This document shows positions 10,840 through 20,800 of a stretch of 64,000 bases of DNA, in pieces (the first letter of the stretch is position 1; every line of letters starts with the position of its first letter). A program made the position numbers and the translations under genes. Below the pieces are notes generated by a model. That model saw only the letters and a program-made list of their open reading frames with translations. It was not told the origin of the DNA and did no database searches. Source of the DNA: Anaeromyxobacter sp. (GTDB lineage: Bacteria; Myxococcota; Myxococcia; Myxococcales; Anaeromyxobacteraceae); NCBI GenBank assembly GCA_016718565.1, contig JADKCZ010000001.1:434001-498000 (forward strand), in the 5' to 3' direction.

Positions 10840-10867
10840 GCCCCGGGGCCGGCCTGCGCCCCGGGGC
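10840..10867. terminator. GC-rich hairpin between convergent DUF2249 and nitric oxide reductase genes
   Basis: Two copies of GCCCCGGGGC (10840-10849 and 10858-10867) pair as a 10-bp stem with an 8-nt loop. No T tract follows on either strand, so it may act as a 3'-end or Rho-assisted terminator serving both genes. Confidence 0.4.
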
Positions 10868-10893
10868 CTCCCGTCACGCCGGACGCCCCGGCC

Positions 10894-13185
10894 TCAGGCG
10901 GCCCGCTGCGCCTCGGCCGCCCGCGGAGCCGCGGCGGCCCGCTCGGCCCGCCGGATGGACGCGTCCAGCACCCAGGCGCGGATCACGAAGGCCAGCAGCG
11001 CCACCACGCCCACGTCGAAGATCAGGTCGGGCACCACGCGCGCCCAGGTGGCGGCGTGGATGAAGGCGCTGCCGGTCACCTCGGGGCTGCGGGCCCACCA
11101 GGTGCCCTTCTCGACGGCCGCGTGCAGCTGGTAGATGCCGGCCGGCAGGAGCGACAGGAACATCATGGTGAACAGGCCCAGGTTGAGCCCCCAGAAGGCC
11201 ACCTTCAGGAGCCGGTCGCTCCAGGCCTCCGGCCGCACGATGGAGCGGAGCGCGAAGAGCATGAGCGCGATGGCCAGGAAGCCGTAGACGCCGAAGAGCG
11301 CGCCGTGGCTGTGGATGGGCGTCGTGTCGATGCCCTGCGAGTAGTAGAGGACGATGGGCGGGTTGATGAGGAAGCCGAAGACGCCGGCGCCCAGCATGTT
11401 CCAGAAGGCCACCGCCGCGAAGAACCAGAGCGGCCAGCGCCAGGGCCGGGCGTTCTCCCCCGAGCGCGCCAGCTTGAGGTGCTCGTAGACCTCGAAGCCC
11501 AGCAGCGAGAGCGGCACCACCTCCAGCGCCGAGAAGGTGGCGCCCAGCGAGGTGATGAAGAGCGGCGTGCCGGAGAAGTAGAGGTGGTGGAAGGTGCCGA
11601 TGATGCCGGCGCCCAGGTAGAGCACGATGGAGAAGTAGGTGGCGCGCAGCGCCGCCCGGGCCCCCAGCGCGTTGATGCGCACCAGCACGAAGGCCACCGC
11701 CACCGTGGCGAAGACCTCGAAGAAGTTCTCCACCCACAGGTGCACCACCCACCAGCGCCAGTAGTCGGCCACCGAGAGGTGGGTGCCGGGCGTGTAGAAG
11801 AGCCCCACCGAGTAGAAGAGCGGGATGGAGACCGAGGCGTAGAGCAGGAGGTGCGTCAGGCCGCCCTTGTCGGTCTCCGCCCGGAGCGCCGGGGCCAGCG
11901 CCCGCTGCACCAGCCAGAGCCACAGCACCAGGCCGCCGATGAGGGCCACCTGCCAGACGCGCCCCAGCTCGATGTACTCGTAGCCCTGGTGGCCGATGAG
12001 CCAGCCGTCGGGGCCGGAGAGCTTGCCCATGACGCCGGCCCAGGTGCCGCCGAGCGAGCCCACCACCACCACCACCAGGGCGCCGAGCAGGACGTAGGTG
12101 AGGACCTTCTGGCCCTTGGGCTCGTGCCCGCCCACCGCCGGCCCGATGAACAGGCCGGTGGCCAGCCAGCAGGTGGCGATCCAGAAGACCGCCAGCTGCA
12201 GGTGCCAGGTGCGCGAGGCGGCGTAGGGCAGGATCTTCCCCGTGTCCACGCCGAAGATCCGGTTGCCCTCCACCGCGTAGTGGCCGGTGATGGAGCCGAG
12301 CACGATCTGCAGGCCGAAGAGCACGATGGCGACGGCGAAGAAGGGGATGGTGGCGCGCTGGCTGGGGGTGGGCTGCGGCACGCCCAGCGCCGGGATGGCC
12401 GCCGCGTGCTCCGGGTCCTTCGCCCTGAGCCGCAGGTAGAAGAAGATGGCCAGGGCCGTGCCCAGGATGAGCAGGACCACCGAGGCGATGGACCAGATGA
12501 GCGCCGACGGCAGGGCCAGGTTGCCGGCCAGCGGGTCGTAGGGCCAGTTGGCGGTGTAGGTGACGGTGTCGCCGGGCCGGTTGGTCATGGCAGCCCAGGC
12601 GGTCCAGAAGAAGAAGTCGGAGACGTGGCCGGCCTCGGCGGCGTCGGCGATGAAGCCGGCCGGGATCGACATGGCGTCGCTCCCGCCGGTGAAGAGCGCG
12701 GCGTAGTGGGCCCGCAGCGCCGGCAGCGCCGCGGCCTGGCCCGGCGAGAGGGTGAGCGTGTCGGTGGCGGCGTCGTAGCGGTTCCGCTTCAGCTCGGCGG
12801 CCACCTCGGCCTCGACGCGGCCGCGCTCGCCGGGGGCCAGCGCCTCCAGGTCGGCCTGGCCGAAGGCCGTGGCGGCCCGCGGGTCGAGGCCGTGCGCCAG
12901 GCCGGCGGCGGTGAGCGCCACGCGGTGCAGGGCGTCGGCCGACCAGTCGGGCGCCAGGTAGCTGCCGTGGCCCCAGACCGAGCCGGTGGACTGCCCGCCG
13001 CGCGACAGGTAGGCGCGCTGGCCGAGCCCGATGGCCTCGGCCCCGCTGACCACCTGGCCGGAGGCGTCGACCACCCGCGCCGGGATGGGCGGCTTGTGCC
13101 TGGAGATCTGCGCGCCGCCGAACAGCAGCACGGTGAAGGCCCCCACGATGACGAAGAGCAGGACGGCGCGACCGGTGTGGCTCAT
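10894..13185 (-). CDS. norZ: Quinol-dependent nitric oxide reductase (single-subunit qNor)
   Basis: 763-residue integral membrane haem-copper-family enzyme that reduces two NO to N2O with quinol electrons. The N-terminal extension with GQRAYLSRGG and WGHGSYLAPDWSADALHR is characteristic of the quinol type. It stands in for the missing cytochrome subunit. Core helices carry metal-ligand histidines, for example in ASRTWHLQLAVFW and TTPIHSHGALFGVYGF, with conserved acids in VENFFEVFA. The start (ATG 13183-13185) precedes a signal-like first helix. A sigma-54 promoter at 13242-13256 and site E lie upstream, matching control by the nap-linked activator. It gives the cell nitric oxide removal coupled to respiration. 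Confidence 0.95.
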   Translation of the reverse strand: MSHTGRAVLLFVIVGAFTVLLFGGAQISRHKPPIPARVVDASGQVVSGAEAIGLGQRAYLSRGGQSTGSVWGHGSYLAPDWSADALHRVALTAAGLAHGLDPRAATAFGQADLEALAPGERGRVEAEVAAELKRNRYDAATDTLTLSPGQAAALPALRAHYAALFTGGSDAMSIPAGFIADAAEAGHVSDFFFWTAWAAMTNRPGDTVTYTANWPYDPLAGNLALPSALIWSIASVVLLILGTALAIFFYLRLRAKDPEHAAAIPALGVPQPTPSQRATIPFFAVAIVLFGLQIVLGSITGHYAVEGNRIFGVDTGKILPYAASRTWHLQLAVFWIATCWLATGLFIGPAVGGHEPKGQKVLTYVLLGALVVVVVGSLGGTWAGVMGKLSGPDGWLIGHQGYEYIELGRVWQVALIGGLVLWLWLVQRALAPALRAETDKGGLTHLLLYASVSIPLFYSVGLFYTPGTHLSVADYWRWWVVHLWVENFFEVFATVAVAFVLVRINALGARAALRATYFSIVLYLGAGIIGTFHHLYFSGTPLFITSLGATFSALEVVPLSLLGFEVYEHLKLARSGENARPWRWPLWFFAAVAFWNMLGAGVFGFLINPPIVLYYSQGIDTTPIHSHGALFGVYGFLAIALMLFALRSIVRPEAWSDRLLKVAFWGLNLGLFTMMFLSLLPAGIYQLHAAVEKGTWWARSPEVTGSAFIHAATWARVVPDLIFDVGVVALLAFVIRAWVLDASIRRAERAAAAPRAAEAQRAA

Positions 13186-13241
13186 GTCTCTCTTTCCGCC
13201 GGCCCTCCGGGGCCGAGCGCTTCCGAAGCGCCCACCCCTGA

Positions 13242-13256
13242 GCAAGCGCCCGGCCA
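13242..13256 (-). promoter_or_regulatory. Sigma-54 promoter of the nitric oxide reductase gene
   Basis: On the reverse strand TGGCCGG-N4-TTGC, with invariant GG and GC and exact spacing, 57 bp before the ATG. Site E is centred 74 bp upstream of the -12 GC, the same geometry as at napAB and the cupin operon. Confidence 0.75.
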
Positions 13257-13308
13257 GACGCCAAGCCGACGGGATCAGGGCGCTTCGCCTCGAGGCCCGC
13301 CCGGTCTC

Positions 13309-13324
13309 CACCGAAATGCCGGTG
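13309..13324. promoter_or_regulatory. Putative activator site E (CACC-N8-GGTG), shared by divergent genes
   Basis: CACCGAAATGCCGGTG lies within a perfect CCACCG/CGGTGG inverted repeat (13308-13325). It sits between the nitric oxide reductase gene and the PAS gene, and differs from site D at one base. Confidence 0.65.
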
Positions 13325-13362
13325 GCCGGGCCACCCGCATCCGGGTGCGGCGCCTCACGGGT

Positions 13363-13377
13363 GGGGAGCCGGCTTGC
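13363..13377 (+). promoter_or_regulatory. Possible sigma-54 promoter of the PAS gene
   Basis: GGGGAGC-N4-TTGC keeps GG and GC at the correct distance but lacks the -24 T and C. It is 60 bp from site E, unlike the 73-75 bp seen elsewhere. Weaker call. Confidence 0.35.
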
Positions 13378-13408
13378 GCGCGGGCGGGGTGCGCGCCACG
13401 GTTCGCCC

Positions 13409-13852
13409 ATGGACGATCTGCCCGAAGGCCTGCCGCGCCGCATCCTCGAGGGCTCCCCCGACGCCGTGCTCGTCTCCGACCGCGGCGGCGCCATCCGCGG
13501 CTGGAACGCGGCGGCCACGCGGCTCTTCGGCTTCCCCGACGCCGAGGCGCTGGGCGCCTCGATGGACCTCATCATCCCGGAGCGGCTGCGCGGCCGGCAC
13601 TGGGGCGGCTGGGACCACGTCATGTCCACCGGCGTGACCCGCTACGGCGACGGGCAGCTCCTGGCGGTGCCGGCCCAGCACCGGGACGGCCGGCAGCTCT
13701 CGGTGGAGTTCTCCATCCAGCTCCTGGCCGGCGCCGACGGCCGCATCGAGTGGGTGGTGGCCATCTTCCGCGACGTGACCGAGCGCTTCGGGCGCGACAA
13801 GGCGCTCAAGCTGCGCCTGAAGGAGCTGGAGGCCAAGGTCGGCGGGGGGTAG
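13409..13852 (+). CDS. Single PAS-domain sensor protein
   Basis: 147 residues that are almost entirely one PAS domain: ILEGSPDAVLVSDRGGAIRGWNAAATRLFGF at the start, IIPERLRGRHW in the middle, and WVVAIFRDVTERF near the end, then a short charged helix (DKALKLRLKELEAKV) that may dimerise. There is no kinase, cyclase or DNA-binding domain, so it must pass its signal to a partner. It is divergent to the nitric oxide reductase gene and shares site E, suggesting a role in nitrogen-oxide or redox sensing. The ATG at 13409 leaves the PAS domain complete. Confidence 0.85.
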   Translation: MDDLPEGLPRRILEGSPDAVLVSDRGGAIRGWNAAATRLFGFPDAEALGASMDLIIPERLRGRHWGGWDHVMSTGVTRYGDGQLLAVPAQHRDGRQLSVEFSIQLLAGADGRIEWVVAIFRDVTERFGRDKALKLRLKELEAKVGGG

Positions 13853-13954
13853 GTCGGCCCCGGTCCGGCCGGGTGGGCAGGTGGGCGGGCCGCCGCGCCG
13901 GGGGCGACGCCCTGTCCGGGGGCGGCGCGGTGTAGCATCTGGCCCCAGACCGCC

Positions 13955-14692
13955 ATGGCCGGCCGGACCATCGTCATCGGTGACGTGCACGGGTGTCTCC
14001 GCGAGCTGGAGGCGCTGCTGGAGCTGGTGCGCCCGGGCGCGGCCGACGACCTCTGGTTCCTGGGCGACCTGGTGGACCGCGGGCCGGACAGCGCCGGGGT
14101 GGTGCGCCGCGTCCGGCAGCTGGGCGCCAACCTGGTGCAGGGCAACCACGACGAGAAGCACGTGCGCTACCGGCGCCACCTGGCCCGCCGGGCCGCCGAC
14201 CCCGAGTACCGCATCCCCATGTCGCCGTCCGAGCACTTCCTCGAGATCCACCGCAGCCTCTCCGACGACGACATCGAGTGGCTCGCCAGCGCGCCGGTGG
14301 TGGCGCGCCTCTCCGACGCGGTGGTGCTGGTGCACGGGGGGCTCATGCCCGGCCGCCCGCTCTCCCGCCCGCTGCGCCCCCTCAACCTGCGCTACCTGCA
14401 CCGGCGCACCGGCCGCGCCCTCTCGCTGGAGGAGGCCAACGCCAGCCCCGCCGAGGCCATCCACTGGAGCGACCGCTGGAACGGGCCGTGGCGCGTCCTC
14501 TACGGCCACGACGCGCAGCCCGAGGTGGTGGCGCGCCGCCGCTCCCTCGGCATCGACACCGGCCTGGTCTACGGGGGCAAGCTCACCGCGGCGGTGCTGA
14601 CCACGCTCGACCGGGAGGCCAGGCCGGAGCTGGTGCAGGTGAAGGCCGAGCGGGCCTGGCACGAGCACCCGCGCTGGGCGGGCGAGGACTGA
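13955..14692 (+). CDS. PPP-family metallophosphoesterase (ApaH/PrpE-like)
   Basis: 245 residues with the three PPP metal motifs in order: GDVHGC near residue 10, GDLVDRGPDS near 36, and GNHDEKH near 67. Later histidines lie in LVHGGLMPG and YGHDAQPEVV. The family includes diadenosine tetraphosphate hydrolases and small Ser/Thr protein phosphatases; the length fits both. No partner gene is adjacent, so the substrate stays open. It is probably cytosolic, as no signal peptide is seen. Confidence 0.85.
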   Translation: MAGRTIVIGDVHGCLRELEALLELVRPGAADDLWFLGDLVDRGPDSAGVVRRVRQLGANLVQGNHDEKHVRYRRHLARRAADPEYRIPMSPSEHFLEIHRSLSDDDIEWLASAPVVARLSDAVVLVHGGLMPGRPLSRPLRPLNLRYLHRRTGRALSLEEANASPAEAIHWSDRWNGPWRVLYGHDAQPEVVARRRSLGIDTGLVYGGKLTAAVLTTLDREARPELVQVKAERAWHEHPRWAGED

Positions 14693-14710
14693 GAGGCGAC
14701 CGGCGGGCCG

Positions 14711-15868
14711 TCAGCCGCCCCAGGCGACGAAGACCAACGCCCGCCAGAGCCGGTAGACGTAGAGCCCGGAGAGGCGCCAGCCCGCGGCGCGGCGGCCGTA
14801 GCGGGCCTCCATGAACTGGCGCGATGGGAAGACCGCCTCGAGGCCGCCTCGCCACGCCACCCGGAGCAGGTTGCGAACCCTGGCGAGCCGGCCCTGCCGG
14901 AAGCCCTGCACGGCAGTGAGCTGATGCGCGATCTGGGGATCGAGCGCCGCCGCCAGGTGATCCAGCAGCCGGCCGGAGCCGTCCAACCGGGCGGCCTCGG
15001 CGAGCAGCCTCGCCGTGGTGGCCACCGGGCCGCCGGCCTCCCCCGCGTCGTAGAGCCGGCTCGCCTCGCCCGGGTCAGCCCCGCGGCGGACGAGCATGTT
15101 CAGGTCCGCGGCCAGCCTGGGCCAGAAGCGCGCATCGCCCTCGTGGTGCAGGAGGGCGTGGTGGACCGCCATCCCGACCAGGTCCACGAGCGAGGGCACG
15201 AGCACCTCCTGGCCGGCGCAGGCCACCCGGACGGCGCGAGCCCAGAGCGCCTCTCCGACCGCCGGCCGCAGCCCGGGGCCGGTGGAGGCCATGACGTGCA
15301 GCTCGACCAGCAGCCCTGCGGGCGTGCGGAAGCTGGCGGGGTGGTGATGGCCCAAGATGACGGCGTCCTCGCCGCGCAGGGGCCGCCCGTCCGGGCCGTG
15401 CGAGAGGGCGGTCTGCCGTGCGCCGCCGGCGGAGAGCAGCGCCACGGCCCGCTCGAGGTCGGCCGGCCTCACAAGCAGGTCCAGGTCATCCAGGTGGCGC
15501 AGGGCGCCGTAGGCAGGGTCGAGCGCCGCCAGCGCAGCTCCCTTGAGCAGCAGGCACTCCACCCCGCCGGCCCGCAGCGCACCCGTGAGCCGCGAGGCCT
15601 CCCAGAGCGTCTGGGCCGTCTGCGCCACGTTCCGCCGGGCCTCCTCACGGAAGGCAGCCTGGATCTCCCCGGGCAGGGAGGGCTCGAGCCCAGCGGCGGC
15701 GATGGCGTTCCAGACGAGGGGCGCCAGGCCGACCGCCTTGACGGCCGAGAAGGTGGAAGGCCAGTCGATCCCGGCGGCGCGGGAGCGCAGCGCCTCGGGC
15801 CGTGGGTCGGGTGCGCGGAGCGCCTCGCAGAGGAGGCGGGCCTGGGCGGCGGGGGCGGCGCGGGTCAC
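14711..15868 (-). CDS. Nucleotidyltransferase-fold protein (NTP_transf_5 type), copy 1
   Basis: 385 residues from a GTG. The core has LLLKG near residue 107 and RHLDDLDLLV near residue 125, the metal-binding acid pair of the nucleotidyltransferase fold in PF14907-like proteins. These proteins recur beside lasso-peptide, PqqD and HPr-kinase-like genes, and some modify peptide tails or sugars on peptides. The C-terminal FPSRQFMEARYG is shared with the paralogue at 28166-29260 (FPSRRYMAQRYG). The longer frame to 16174 reads through low-quality upstream sequence, so I place the start at 15868. It converges on the phosphatase gene. Confidence 0.8.
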   Translation of the reverse strand: MTRAAPAAQARLLCEALRAPDPRPEALRSRAAGIDWPSTFSAVKAVGLAPLVWNAIAAAGLEPSLPGEIQAAFREEARRNVAQTAQTLWEASRLTGALRAGGVECLLLKGAALAALDPAYGALRHLDDLDLLVRPADLERAVALLSAGGARQTALSHGPDGRPLRGEDAVILGHHHPASFRTPAGLLVELHVMASTGPGLRPAVGEALWARAVRVACAGQEVLVPSLVDLVGMAVHHALLHHEGDARFWPRLAADLNMLVRRGADPGEASRLYDAGEAGGPVATTARLLAEAARLDGSGRLLDHLAAALDPQIAHQLTAVQGFRQGRLARVRNLLRVAWRGGLEAVFPSRQFMEARYGRRAAGWRLSGLYVYRLWRALVFVAWGG

Positions 15869-16232
15869 GGCCGGAGCATAGGCTGGAGCCGCGCCTGGCT
15901 CAATTGAGCGAGGCGTGATGCGCGACAAGGAGCCGCAACCATCCCGGCAATCCAGGTGAGGTCGAATTGGGACAAATAGACTCAGGCGAGACTCCAGGGA
16001 TGCAACCGGGTCCCAGAAGCGCATGATACCTTGGTTATCCTTCACGTAATTGGATCCAGCTTGCCAGCCAGCCAGGCCGCTGGGTCGGTTGGTTGGCCGC
16101 TCTGGCCCGCCCGAACCCCTTGTGCGCCAGCAACAGAGAACGCAATAAGGAGCCGTACACGGTCCTCCGAGCAATCAGGGCCACGCCGCCGCGGCGATGC
16201 CCAGGCAGGACCATCGCCGACCCGGAGGCTGG
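15869..16232. other. Intergenic spacer, lower GC
   Basis: This 364-bp gap lies between the divergent nucleotidyltransferase and HTH genes. It holds the palindrome CTCAATTGAG and AT-rich patches (for example GATACCTTGGTTATCCTTC) unlike the surrounding DNA, consistent with promoters in both directions or an old insertion. I see no convincing gene. Confidence 0.4.
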
Positions 16233-16724
16233 GTGAAGAAAAGGACGCGACCCGTCGGCCAGCCGGACCCGGCGGACGGCCCCCTGGCTGTGGGATCCGC
16301 GGCGGGCCGCCCGGGGCCGGCCGGTGTGCGCCCCGACCTCGGCGTGGCCGGGCTCAGCGCCGAGGACCTGGCCGCGGGCACCCGCCGCTTCTCGCTGGCC
16401 GACGTCTTCCTGGCGGTCCGCTGGATCGAGGCCGGGGTCCAGCGCGAGCACGTGGCGAGGACGCTCGGGGTCTCAACCGTCACGCTTCGGCGCTGGTTCA
16501 GGCTCTGGGCGGATGCCATGCCGGACACCGGGGGCCGGCGCTTCGCCATCCAGCAGGCGGCGAACCAGGTGCACCTGGAGGCCCTGCGCTTCGTGATCGA
16601 CTCGCACCTGTCGGCGCAGCAGAAGGAGCTGTTCGCCCGCCGGCTGGCGGTGCGGTACCGCCTGGTGCCGTCGCGCGCCAAGCGGCTGCTCGGCCTCGGC
16701 GCCACCAGGCCGGCGGCGCGTTGA
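16233..16724 (+). CDS. Orphan helix-turn-helix protein
   Basis: 163 residues. Residues ~60-105 form a helix-turn-helix: FSLADVFLAVRWIEAGV then REHVARTLGVSTVTLRRWF, like the N-terminal HTH of transposases and some regulators. No DDE catalytic residues follow, and the rest is basic (RFVIDSHLSAQQKELFARRL). The GTG at 16233 follows GGAGGCTGG; the alternative ATG at 16197 has no good site. It is flanked on both sides by lower-GC spacer, so it may be a transferred or remnant element. Target unknown. Confidence 0.55.
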   Translation: MKKRTRPVGQPDPADGPLAVGSAAGRPGPAGVRPDLGVAGLSAEDLAAGTRRFSLADVFLAVRWIEAGVQREHVARTLGVSTVTLRRWFRLWADAMPDTGGRRFAIQQAANQVHLEALRFVIDSHLSAQQKELFARRLAVRYRLVPSRAKRLLGLGATRPAAR

Positions 16725-17184
16725 GTCGCGGCCACCTCCGCCATCCCCCCGCACGACCAGCTGGCTGATCCATGTGGACCGGCATTGAGCTGGTGCGCCC
16801 TGGAGGCCGCGGCTCATCGCCGATGACGTTTCGATCCGGTGTTTCGATCCGATGTTGCGATTCTCGAGGACAGCGCCACGAGGTGCGACAGGGTCGCGAC
16901 AAGCCGGGTGCGCATGCCGCCGAGGCATCGAGAACGCCAATGAATCCGGGATAGGCCGCGCGCGGCGGCACGTCGCAACCCAGCATCAGCTCCGTGGCAC
17001 TGCGCCATTGTCGTAGGTGGAACCTGGGGCAATGCACGCAAATGTTCGCTTCGCCGTCATTGGCTGGTGCGGCTATTCACCGGTGCAACGGGGCCGTAGA
17101 TTCCCACCATCGGATTTGGACCGGCCGCATGACCCGAGGGGGGTCCGGCGTGCTCCGAAGCCGCCAACCGGGAGGGAAGCGAAC
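16725..17184. other. Intergenic spacer, lower GC, no gene seen
   Basis: 460 bp. It contains a direct repeat TTTCGATCCG (twice, near 16827-16851) and short inverted pieces but no coding-like frame. It probably holds the promoter of the secreted protein gene at 17185. Confidence 0.4.
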
Positions 17185-17805
17185 ATGCGAACCACGAGGG
17201 GTCTCTTGCTTTCAGGTGTGGTGCTTCTCGCGGCGGTGGGGCCCTCGGCTCCGTCCGCAGCGCCGGAGCGCGCCACGGAGCAGCTCAAGGCGGCCAGGCT
17301 CGACCAGGCGACCTACGCCTGGCGCCTCAGCGGCGCCAGGGTCACCAAGGCCAGCGCGCCGGTGCGGACGCCGCAGGGCCTGCTGGTCACTGACTACACG
17401 GTGGAAGCCCGGGCCACCGGTACCGCCGCCAGCAACCCGGTTCGGAAGGCCACCTTCGTCTTCACCGGCACGGTCTTCTCCCCGTTCGCCGACCGGCCCG
17501 GCCAGAAGGCCGGCCAGTGGTACCTGCACGGCTCCTGGACCATCACCGGCGCGGGGGCTGATCCCTCCTTGCTCAAGGGGCGCCACAACCCGTTCGTGGC
17601 CGAGGGAAACCTCGACGCCGCGCTCGCCGCCAACCCCGCCGAGCAGGGCGCGCTGCCCGTTCAGGCGGCCGTGGTCCTCGAGCCGTCGCAGGTCGGTGGC
17701 CGCTGGACCCGCGGGACCGGCACCTTCGTCGGCAACGGCCGGCTCGAGGGCGTGCTCAAGGCCGACGTGACCCTCCACCCCACCATGACCTCGGCGGTGC
17801 AGTGA
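17185..17805 (+). CDS. Secreted protein of unknown function
   Basis: 206 residues. The ATG at 17185 follows GGAGGGAAGCGAAC and opens a signal peptide (TTRGLLLSGVVLLAAVGPSAPSA). The mature part is Ser/Thr/Gly-rich with probable beta strands (ATFVFTGTVFSPF, GQWYLHGSWTITG) and no cysteines. I do not recognise a family. It is 41 bp before the pentahaem cytochrome gene and probably co-transcribed with it, which suggests a periplasmic or surface role beside that cytochrome. Confidence 0.7.
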   Translation: MRTTRGLLLSGVVLLAAVGPSAPSAAPERATEQLKAARLDQATYAWRLSGARVTKASAPVRTPQGLLVTDYTVEARATGTAASNPVRKATFVFTGTVFSPFADRPGQKAGQWYLHGSWTITGAGADPSLLKGRHNPFVAEGNLDAALAANPAEQGALPVQAAVVLEPSQVGGRWTRGTGTFVGNGRLEGVLKADVTLHPTMTSAVQ

Positions 17806-17846
17806 TGAGCCCCGCCAGAATCGTACCCCCCGGAGAGACCCGCACC

Positions 17847-20800
17847 ATGAAGCTCACCCACCTCGCATCCGCCCTCGCGGCGCTCGCCTTCGCGGCCGGT
17901 GCGGCCCTCGCCGACGTCCCGGGCCGGACGCCGCCCACCGGCTTCGTCCCAAACCCGGGCACGCAGACGCAGGAGCTGAGCAACATCACGCCGCACGGGG
18001 GCGTCTACAACGTCTTCGACTCACCGTTCTTCTGCGCCAGCTGCCACGGCGGCACCATCGACGCGAGCGTGAGCCACTACGGCAACTGGTCCGGCTCCAA
18101 CATGGCCAACTCCGGCCGCGACCCGTTCTTCCGGGCCAACAACCTGGTGGTCAACTCCGACGCCTACTACATCACCGAGGCGCTGCTCGGCCCCGGCCAG
18201 GGCGTCAACGGCGTGGGCAACATCTGCTGGCGCTGCCACAGCCCCAACGGCTGGTACTCCTCTCGCCTCGACGAGACCCTGGGCGGCCGGATCGACGCCA
18301 CCACCGTCCAGCAGTCGATGGTGGCCTCGACCGACATGCAGGGAATCTCCTGCGAGTTCTGCCACCGCACCATCGGCAACGTGACCCAGCAGCGGGCCGG
18401 CCTCGACCCGGCCGACCCGGCCTGGAAGCTGCTGGCCGGCGCCACCGACTGGCCGCACGCCGGCAACGCGTACCCGGAGGGCCCGGTGGCCGGCCTGCCC
18501 TACGGCGACACCACCTTCCAGTTCACCGACAGCCGCATCTACCAGGCCGACCTGGCGGGCAACACCCTCATCTTCTGGAACGACGTCCCGAGCTTCAAGG
18601 CGGGCTTCATCACCGATCCGGCGGCGCCGCTCGGCACCTACACCGGCCAGACCTACGGCATCTACCCGAACAACTACGACGGTCCGCGCCGCGCCACCCC
18701 CACCGGCATGCCCAAGTACAACTCGCTCGACCAGGAGATCGTCTACCTGCCGGACGGCCGCGCCAAGACGCAGTTCGAGGTCGGCATCTCCGGGCCGCCG
18801 GTGCTCGACCCGGTCACCGGGCTGCCGGTGCTCGACCCGGTCAGCGGGCTCGAGATCGTCGATCACCTCGAGCAGTCGCTCTCGCCGCGCCACGGCACCC
18901 ACGTCGGCGCCGGCGCGGAGGCCAACGGCCATAGCGCCGATACCGGCAACGTGCCCTACCGCTACGTGGTGACCGCCGAGATGTGTGGCAGCTGCCACGA
19001 CCTCACCGTCCCCACCCTCAACAGCGGCATGCCGGAGCAGCGCACCTACACCGAGTGGTTCTACTCGGACTACGGCACCGGCCGGCCCGGCAACATCATC
19101 TGCCAGGACTGCCACATGGGTGAGACCGCCCACGAGTACAAGGACGGCTTCACCGACGCGCTGACGGGCGAGGGGACGTACAAGGCCGACCCTGCCAAGG
19201 CCGGCTTCTTCCCGTACGCCAAGGAGCGGCCGCTCTCCGCCGTGCACCGCTTCAGCCCGGCCAACCGCGACCTCGCGCCCATCCTCAAGTACCTCAACCC
19301 GGACGTGGACATGGAGGCGACCGGCAGGCAGACGGGCCGCGACACCCGCACCGAGATCGGCGTGGTCTCCGGCCGCGACCGGGCCTGGGACCGCCACGAG
19401 CAGTACGGCAACCAGAAGATCCGCGATGCGGCCACCATTCAGATCACGCAGCAGCCGACGCTGGTGGTCGGCCAGACCGACATCTACGAGGTGAAGGTCC
19501 TGGTCACCAACCTGACCGGCCACGCGCTCCCCTCCGGCTACCCGGACGGCCGCCGCGCCTTCATCACGCTGAACGTGCGCGACGCGTCGAACAGCCTGGT
19601 CTACCAGAGCGGCAGCTACGACGAGGCCACCGCACACCTCACCAACGGCATGGGCGCCGCCACCCTGACCCGCGCCCACACCCCGCTCATCGACGCCACC
19701 GTCCAGAACCGCGTCATGCTCTACGAGAAGCGGACGGGCGCGCCCAACGGCGACGGCACCTTCACCATGGGTGAGAGCCTGCTGAACCCGGTCATCGTGT
19801 TCGACAACCGGCTCCGGCCGACCGGCTGGGAGGCGCCGGCCCTGGCCGCCGGCGTCCGCCTGGTGGACTACTCCGGCAGCGACACGGCCCTCACCCCGTT
19901 CGACGTCAACCCGGACCCGCTGCAGCCGCCCGGCAGCCAGGGGGGGCGCTACGAGGTCGGCCAGAGCACCGACACCGTCACCTACCGGTTCCAGTCGCCC
20001 ACCGTGCCGACCCAGGCCGAGGCCCGGTTCTATTACCAGAGCCACACCCGGGACTTCGTCGAGTACCTGAAGGACCGGAACAACGAGGAGACCGCCAAGG
20101 ACCTGGCCGGCGATCCGCTCCACCCGGCGCGCCCGAACACCCTGGGCGGTCCCCGCCCCGAGGGGACGCCCAGCATCCTCGAGCCCAACTATCCGAACAC
20201 GCCGAACTACCTGGGGGCGCGGATCAACCTGGCCGGCCAGACCGACCTCGCCGGGCAGCCGCTCCAGGACAACTGGGGCAGCCTGGCGTACGCGGCCTGG
20301 AACGCCACCGGCCGCGGCGCCCCGGCGCTCATCGACGCCGACAGCACGGCCTACGCGGCGGCGCCGGCCGCCCCAGTGGTGACCGCCACCGCGGTGGACC
20401 AGTACTCCATCAACCTCAGTTGGCCGGCGGTCCCGGCCGCCGAGGGGTACCGCATCCAGGCCCGCTTCGGCACCGCCGCCGTGGACGGCCCCGGCGGCAT
20501 CGCCCCGAGCCGCGGCCCGGTGGCCGTGGTCATCGGCGCCACCTCCTTCGTCCATGACGGCCTCAAGCCGGGCAAGACCTACGGCTACGAGGTGGCGGCC
20601 TTCAACGGCAAGGGCGAGACGCTGAGCGCGCTGGTCGAGGCCACCACGCCGGGCACCGTCCCGGCCACCCCGAGCCAGCTCGAGCTGGTGGGCGTGAGCG
20701 AGGCCTCGGTGGCGCTGCGGTGGAGGGACACCTCCACCGACGAGGTGAGCTGGATCGTCGAGCGGCAGGAGCTGCCAGACCCCTCCACCGGCGTCATCAG

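Noticed and set aside
16233..16724. Complete insertion sequence
   Set aside because: No terminal inverted repeats and no DDE-type catalytic domain; only the HTH part is present.
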